Source: Bradysia coprophila
Lineage: Eukaryota; Arthropoda; Insecta; Diptera; Sciaridae
Reading direction: 5' to 3'
Assembly: GCF_014529535.1 (NCBI RefSeq)
Contig: NW_023503374.1
Coordinates: 8,425,685-8,489,684, forward strand
DNA length: 64,000 nucleotides
Positions within the stretch are counted from its first letter, which is position 1; every line of letters begins with the position of its first letter. A program made the position numbers and the translations under genes. The notes under the pieces are model-generated. The model did no database searches. It was not told where the DNA came from and worked only from the letters and a program-made list of their open reading frames with translations. Below, one piece after another: positions 58,286 through 64,000 of the stretch.

Positions 58286-61200
58286 ATGGAGTGCGATGTG
58301 GTACCGAACTGCACTCCCGAGGTGGATCCTCTGGGAAATTTGGAGAATTGCGAGTCTCTCTCTGACGAAAGTTGCAGTTATGGCGAGAATGCACTGAATG
58401 CACAGATAATATTATCGAGCACGGACAATGTTTTCATACCGGCAACAAATCTTAAAATAGAAACAACGTCACCACCAAAACCACAAATCAAACACAATCA
58501 CAGTTTGCGAAAATCATTAGCCCGTACGACACAGTCCAGTCCCAGTACGAATGTAGCGGTGACGTCCACCGCATCACCAGCATCCACAATGCGTGAAGTG
58601 TTAGCATCGATACCTGGTTTCAGTATAAAGCCTCATCGTCGTAGCAATAAAAAAATGTCGACGGCGGCGCAAGTTGAACAAATACGTGAAGGGTGCATCG
58701 ATCTGGAAACTCCTGACTCGATTTTAGTTACTAATTTTCGAACCAATCTGCGTGCATTACTGAACAAGCATACATTTTCGCTGTTGCCTCCGCTTTACCA
58801 ATACAAATTGGTGCAGCTGCTTCCCACCGTCGATCGGCCACCAATTGGTCCGGACTCACCAAGCATAAGACTGAACTCTTCGAGCTTAAATAATGAATTT
58901 TTCGCCCGTGCTTGCTTAGAATGGTGTGAACGACTGTCGGAAGGTAAAAATCAAATAAATTTTTGCGATGATGTGCGTTTTGCTAATGGAATTCTCTCCC
59001 ATCTTTTTGTTAAGGTGAATTTATACCGGAAAACCAGTTGAAACTGAAGACAGAAGCGGAAAAGGAGAAAAGTAAATTAGATCCATGGAAATTGAAGCAT
59101 TTTGAACCGATATGGGGTGAGCGAGGACAATCACAAGCAAATCGCCAACCACTTAAAACTTCAGCGAATTTTAAAAATACCACCGTCGATCCGGTCACGA
59201 GTAGCTCGACGACGCAAGCAAACAAAAGTTTATCACCGAATAGTCTGGCACAGCGACGAACAAGAACTGTCGGTGCTGTAACACGATCGTCAGCTGCTGT
59301 TCAAAACATCGAAAGTCCTACAAAGGTTTGATGCTAACTCTCTGCTCTTTATTCCCAGCAAAACTAACTCTTTCACGTTTTGTTTTAGGTATCAAATCCC
59401 GTTCCGGACCTACTACCAATACGTACAAAATCCCAGCCCAAACCCGTCGAGGAAGTCATAACAACAACTGAAATTAATGAGACAGTCGTTGTTGATGCAG
59501 GTGCATGTTCATCATTATCCTCTCCAACGGACCTAGTAAAAACGCCCACGAAGAAAAAAACGAGTGAACCTCAACAGTCATCGGAGCTTGTCGAAAAGCG
59601 TTCGCCGCAGAATATCCATCCCGAAGTCCTACCGATCCCCGCCGAACAACAATGCAAACGAGCACCAAAACGATCAGTTAGCCCGGAAAATGGAAACGGC
59701 AAAGTTTCAAAGTACAACAATGTGCACGACACCGTGGATTGTAAAGTGAATGAGATTGAGGGTGAAGTAATGCCTGACGTTGCACATTTACCTGCAACAA
59801 AAGAATGTGAATCGGTGTTTGATGTTAGTGCCGATGACATTGACATCAAGTTGGAAGAGTTCCAAAAAAGTGATGAGGCACCGAGTTCAACGCCATCGCA
59901 TTCGGAACCAATGAAAATCGAAAGTGCTGACATCGCTGAACAGAATTTGGCCGACAATGTGAACTTCATTGACAGTGAAAGTATCAAAGTAGAATATCCA
60001 ATCGGCATTGACGATATTCACGACATAAATTTGGAGCATGTGACCAACAAGTTTAACACAAGTAGCATAGCGTCGGACAATCTGTCTTCATTTTGTACCA
60101 ACGACGATAAGCTGGACAGCATTTATAAGATACAAAACTTCGAAGGAGTATTGCAATTGCAGCCAAATTTGCTAACATTGCAGCGCGAACAATGCGAATT
60201 GGTGTCATCGATGCAAATCGAAGAAATTGACGATATTATTGGCGAGGTGAATGTGCCGTGCGACGATAGCAGTGATAGTAATGCGCCATTGGTTGACTGT
60301 AGCGGGGAAAATAGTGCCGATACAGCCGTCGAAGAACTGGAACCGACCATTCAGAACTTAGATCCGATGGAAGACGATCCCATCGAACAGAAGTTTACAG
60401 ATGCTGAGAATTATGTTCTGGAATCGGGTGAAATCAGTGCGGATAGTGGAGGTAAATGGAAACAATTCATCAATCTGGTCTATGTACAATAACAGATGAC
60501 GTTTTCAGGTTCAAACAGTTTGCCTGTCGACAGCAAATTAAATAGAAACGACGAACTGTTTGCTGTGGCAATGGCTAGAGGTAGGTTCCAAATAATTTCA
60601 ATCTTGCAATCGAAACCGAAAATTTCCAATTTTGCTTACAGCATTTGATACCGTGCCTGGCAATGTGGGAATGACTGTGGTGGCTCCAACCACAAATACG
60701 GAAGTAAGGAATCCACAACAATCTCCAGCCATTCAGCGTCTCATCAATGACTCTTTTCAGGTGATACCCATGCAGGAGACATTGGAAGTTCGTCTGAAAG
60801 AGAGCACCTATCAAGTGGTCTCGGATTGGCCATTTGCCGTAAAAATGGAGAACATTTGCCAGGATAATATTGAATCGTCTGATTCGTACAGCGACTGCAA
60901 ACCAATGCAAGCGAATACGAAACAACCTACGCAACATCCCATATATTCAACAGCTTCTCAGGCGAGTCAAAAGTATTCTATTTGAATTTCATGGTTTCAT
61001 GACCAGTAGATTTTGCATCTGACAGACTTGAGCAGTTGAATTAATCTTGTCGGTCTATCGGATTCGAATCGGTTGAACAATACGAACATGCAAAAGAAGA
61101 ACTTTAAACAATAATTTTTCGTTCATTCACAGGTGAAGCTGGAGCTCGAGGTAACCCTAACGCCAGAAGCCGAAGTATCGAGTACGGTGGCAAGCAATAA

Positions 61201-62858
61201 TTCAAACAATTCATGTGATAGTGACCAGAGTAATGACGATCAGCTGAAATCGACATCGTCGAAGTGTATTCCAACTGTCATTCCGCCAACGACAATAGTT
61301 TGCCTACCGTCGTTGGTAACAGTATCGAATTTAACAGGACAACAGACAACGAACAGTCAACAGACTACGTACTTGGGTTCCGTAAATAATCCCCAACAGA
61401 AGTCATTGCCCACTCCAAATAGCTACAGCAATAATTTCCAACGCATTTCAATGAATCAAGTGGTGCAACCGCAACGAACAACGGCTGTAGTAGCCAGTTC
61501 GAGTGCCGTCCCATATTTGTCATTGGCGACGACACAGCCTCTACGAGCTGTACCGAATACACAGCAAATTCGCCAGAAAATACCAGTGAAAGGTGGACGA
61601 GGACGAACAAGCAGCAACAGACCACCGCCCGGTGCAGTGAATTTGGAGCGAAGCTATCAAATTTGTCAGGCTGTTATCCAAAACAGTCCCAATCGACACC
61701 AATTAAAGGCACACCTGAAACCGCCACCGGCATTGTTTGGATCGAACGTCAAAAAGGATGAGAACAGCAGCAACACTGGCAATAAAACGGTTCGTTGTTT
61801 TGTCTTATCAATTTCAGCGATTTGTTTTTCGAATCAACATTTTTCATAATTCAGATGAACGGACAACCGCGCGTTGCATTTTCAAAGAAAGGATTCGTTC
61901 AACGTCAACCATCGCCTGTTCTGGTACGGCATGTATTTACAACAAATCAAGGTATCTGTTCAACTCGATCGAATGATGGTAAAGTGACGTTTATCATCGT
62001 AAATTTTAACCTTCAAAGGTATCCCTGTATCAATGGCCGTGCTACCATCTGGAATGCATCCTCAAAATTACCAGTCCGATTCTCAACAAATTACAACAAG
62101 CCATCCATCCGGACAATACATTCTGGTTCAACGGGCAGTGCCTGGTGAAAATCCTGCTCCAAGAGCGTCCAGTGCACCACCAGCACAAAATCAGGTAACA
62201 ATTTCCATTAATCCTCCGCCGGTTCAACCTAAAACTTATTTTTCGTCCGTCCTAAAGCAAACAATAACCACATCACATACACAAATGAGCAGTCGTGGTC
62301 GTCCGGCATCCGTCGACGTTGATCCGCAAAATGAGTCTATGCAAGAAGTGCAGCACATCGTTGAATCAAACAATGGCACTCAATCGATGACCAGAAAAGT
62401 GCCCAATCAAGGTCAGTTAATTTGAAATTACGGGGGGTTTTAAATGGAAAATTAAGTAAAATTCGATGGAAGAAGTAGCTCCAGGGAAGGTCTTGCAGGA
62501 TAGTTGCTTTCGGTCATTTAATGCTTCTCAGTTTGCGTCTAAACTCGTAAATAGATTAGAGCGTGCTTTACCAACTTAAATTCTTTGTATATCATAATGT
62601 CCTGAAAGGATTATTGAAATCTCTCGTGCTCTTGTTCTATTACATCCATCCATTAACATTTTGTCATATTCTACTTCAGGTTTTGTCTACGGTGACTTAA
62701 GTATGGATTCGTCGTACCAACACTATTCCGGCGAAAATACACCACCAAATTGTGCGTGTGCATTGAATCCGATGGTTATTTGTCAGCAATGTGGAGCATT
62801 CTGCCACGACGAATGTATGGGATCGTCTAAACTTTGTCTAACTTGTGTGATCAGATGA
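58286..62858 (+). CDS. Asx: Additional sex combs (Asx, ASXL family)
   Basis: Nine coding exons (58286-58943, 59015-59325, 59389-60451, 60509-60580, 60642-60961, 61133-61789, 61855-61951, 62019-62411, 62680-62858) join in phase to 1249 aa; Drosophila Asx has 1669. Asx activates Calypso/BAP1 in the Polycomb deubiquitinase PR-DUB, which removes ubiquitin from histone H2A. The N-terminal core is strongly conserved: [22 protein letters not shown], then the DEUBAD domain at about 128-260 ([52 protein letters not shown]). The C-terminal PHD-type finger is complete ([23 protein letters not shown]), ending in VIR. The region between is Ser/Thr/Gln-rich. The start codon 58286 follows an acceptor at 58269, so a non-coding leader exon lies upstream. 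The exon 5 donor is CAG|gcgagt, a GC-AG intron. Confidence 0.95.
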
Positions 62859-63489
62859 ATCTTTCTCTTTTTTTCTGAATTTTTCGTTTTACATTTTAGT
62901 TAAATGTGTTATACATAGGTAATGCATTTATTTATTTTATATTTTTCATTCAAAATAGCATTAAAAATTTGAATTTTAAGAAACACAAACAATCAATTGG
63001 CATTTTCTATTTACGAATATATATCGCATCGATATACTCAATACTGCCTATTGAGAACTTTCCGGACCTTCTTGAATTTTTAGCCCCGTACGAAGTACTG
63101 GGGGCTTATAAGATTAATATGCCGTTTGTAACACGTCGAATTGGAAGCAGACAGTAAGGGCAAAGCATTTGGTTGTGTTCATAGATGACGAATCCGCAAT
63201 AAAAACAAGGCATCAGAACAGTCGGAGCGTTTGCTGCGACTTAGCCCCGTACAACCCGTAATCCTATTTCGTCCGCAACCATAATACGTCCGTAGCCCTA
63301 ATAAGCCCGGAACCCTAATACGTCTACAACCCTCTAATCCGTCTGTTACCAAAATGCAAGTCAAGTTGGGCATTGTCAAATTTACTGAAAGTGTTCATTT
63401 TTAAAATTGCGCATAGCGCAATTACGAAAGCCCGTACGAAGTACCTTTTAAATAAAACCAACAATTTACGACATTATTTTAGAAACCCA
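62859..63489. other. Asx 3' flank and dispersed repeat
   Basis: After an AT-rich 3' UTR, 63080-63445 holds a repeat bounded by AGCCCCGTACGAAGTAC near 63082 and AAGCCCGTACGAAGTACC near 63429. Inside are short degenerate tandem words of the kind CGTCCGTAGCCCTAATA (63270-63345) and TTGCGCATAGCGCAATTACG near 63405. A related sequence lies at 51650-51845. No gene is seen. Confidence 0.5.
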
Positions 63490-64000
63490 AAATTTTTTGC
63501 CAACTTTCCATTGGGTATTCAATTACCTCTCAAATGAAACAAAAACTAGCAAAATCGGATGAGATTTACTCGATTTATGTGCAAAAAACACTTAGGGCCG
63601 AGTAGCGGCCTTAGTCCAAGGGCCCAAATTTGAAACTTTTTTCGCCACGTTCTTTTCAGTGTTCAATTACCTTCCATAAAAAACTAAATCTAGCAAAATC
63701 GGATGAGATTTACTCGATTTATGTGCAAAAAACACTTAGGGCCGAGTAGCGGCCTTAGTCCAAGGGCCCAAATTTGAAACTTTTTTCGCCATCATTCTAT
63801 TCGGCATTCAATTATCTCTCAAATGAAACAAAAACTAGCAAAATCGGATGAGATTTATTCGATTTATGTGCAAAAACGACTTAGGGCCGAGTAGCGACCT
63901 TAGTCCAAGGGCCCGAATTTGAAACTTTTTTCCCCACGTTCTTTTCGGTATTCAATTACCTTTCATAAAAAACTAAATCTAGCAAAATCGGATGAGATTT
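63490..64000. repeat. Tandem repeat of about 144 bp, running off the window
   Basis: AGCAAAATCGGATGAGATTT recurs at about 63548, 63692, 63838 and 63981, a period of 143-146 bp. Each unit also carries ACTTAGGGCCGAGTAGCGGC followed by CTTAGTCCAAGGGCCC and GAAACTTTTTTCGCC (CCCC in one copy). About three and a half units are visible and the array continues past 64000. It is non-coding. Confidence 0.9.

Noticed and set aside
58125-58397. 90-codon plus-strand frame over the Asx start
   Set aside because: It is out of frame with the conserved Asx coding sequence and crosses the acceptor at 58269.

Overview
The window looks like nuclear DNA of an insect, most likely a nematoceran fly of the fungus-gnat type. 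It is AT-rich. Genes are split by many introns of about 50-100 bp, each exon chain joins in phase, and most proteins are recognisable animal or insect families: Dicer-1, Asterix/GTSF1, Additional sex combs, Dp and an Obp59a-like odorant-binding protein. I rebuilt exon chains by hand from GT/AG signals, reading phase and remembered family sequences; no search was run. The species call is an inference.

Layout. 1-5000: a possible 3' end of a gene cut by the window edge, a decayed LINE fragment (minus) and a five-exon membrane-protein gene I cannot name. 6594-13211: DRC2 (minus) and DRC10 (plus), two subunits of the nexin-dynein regulatory complex, start head to head 279 bp apart; an odorant-binding-protein gene lies antisense inside DRC2 intron 4. 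15095-21096: prefoldin 6 (minus) and a compact Dicer-1 (plus), also head to head. 23456-26692: Asterix/GTSF1 (minus), whose second intron holds a foldback element split by a young Copia-type non-autonomous LTR element. 28224-33545: SNX17. 36004-37153: CSN9. 37499-39968: Dp (minus). 41538-42495: PSME3IP1/FAM192A. 43077-50168: a complete but unusually diverged RNA polymerase II largest subunit. 50540-54177: a satellite block between two copies of one MITE. 54587-56105: a NYN-nuclease/CCCH-zinc-finger protein. 58286-62858: Asx. 63060-64000: dispersed repeat, then a roughly 144-bp tandem repeat that runs off the window.

Shared themes. Several genes belong to small-RNA and chromatin control (Dcr-1, Asterix, Asx), transcription (RPB1, Dp) or sperm/cilium motility (DRC2, DRC10), but each is an ordinary separate transcription unit and nothing suggests an operon. 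The points most worth pursuing are the NYN-CCCH protein beside the satellite, the diverged RPB1 and short Dicer-1 (possible extra copies, for example on a germline-restricted chromosome), the DRC2/DRC10 pair with its nested gene, and the dense foldback elements.
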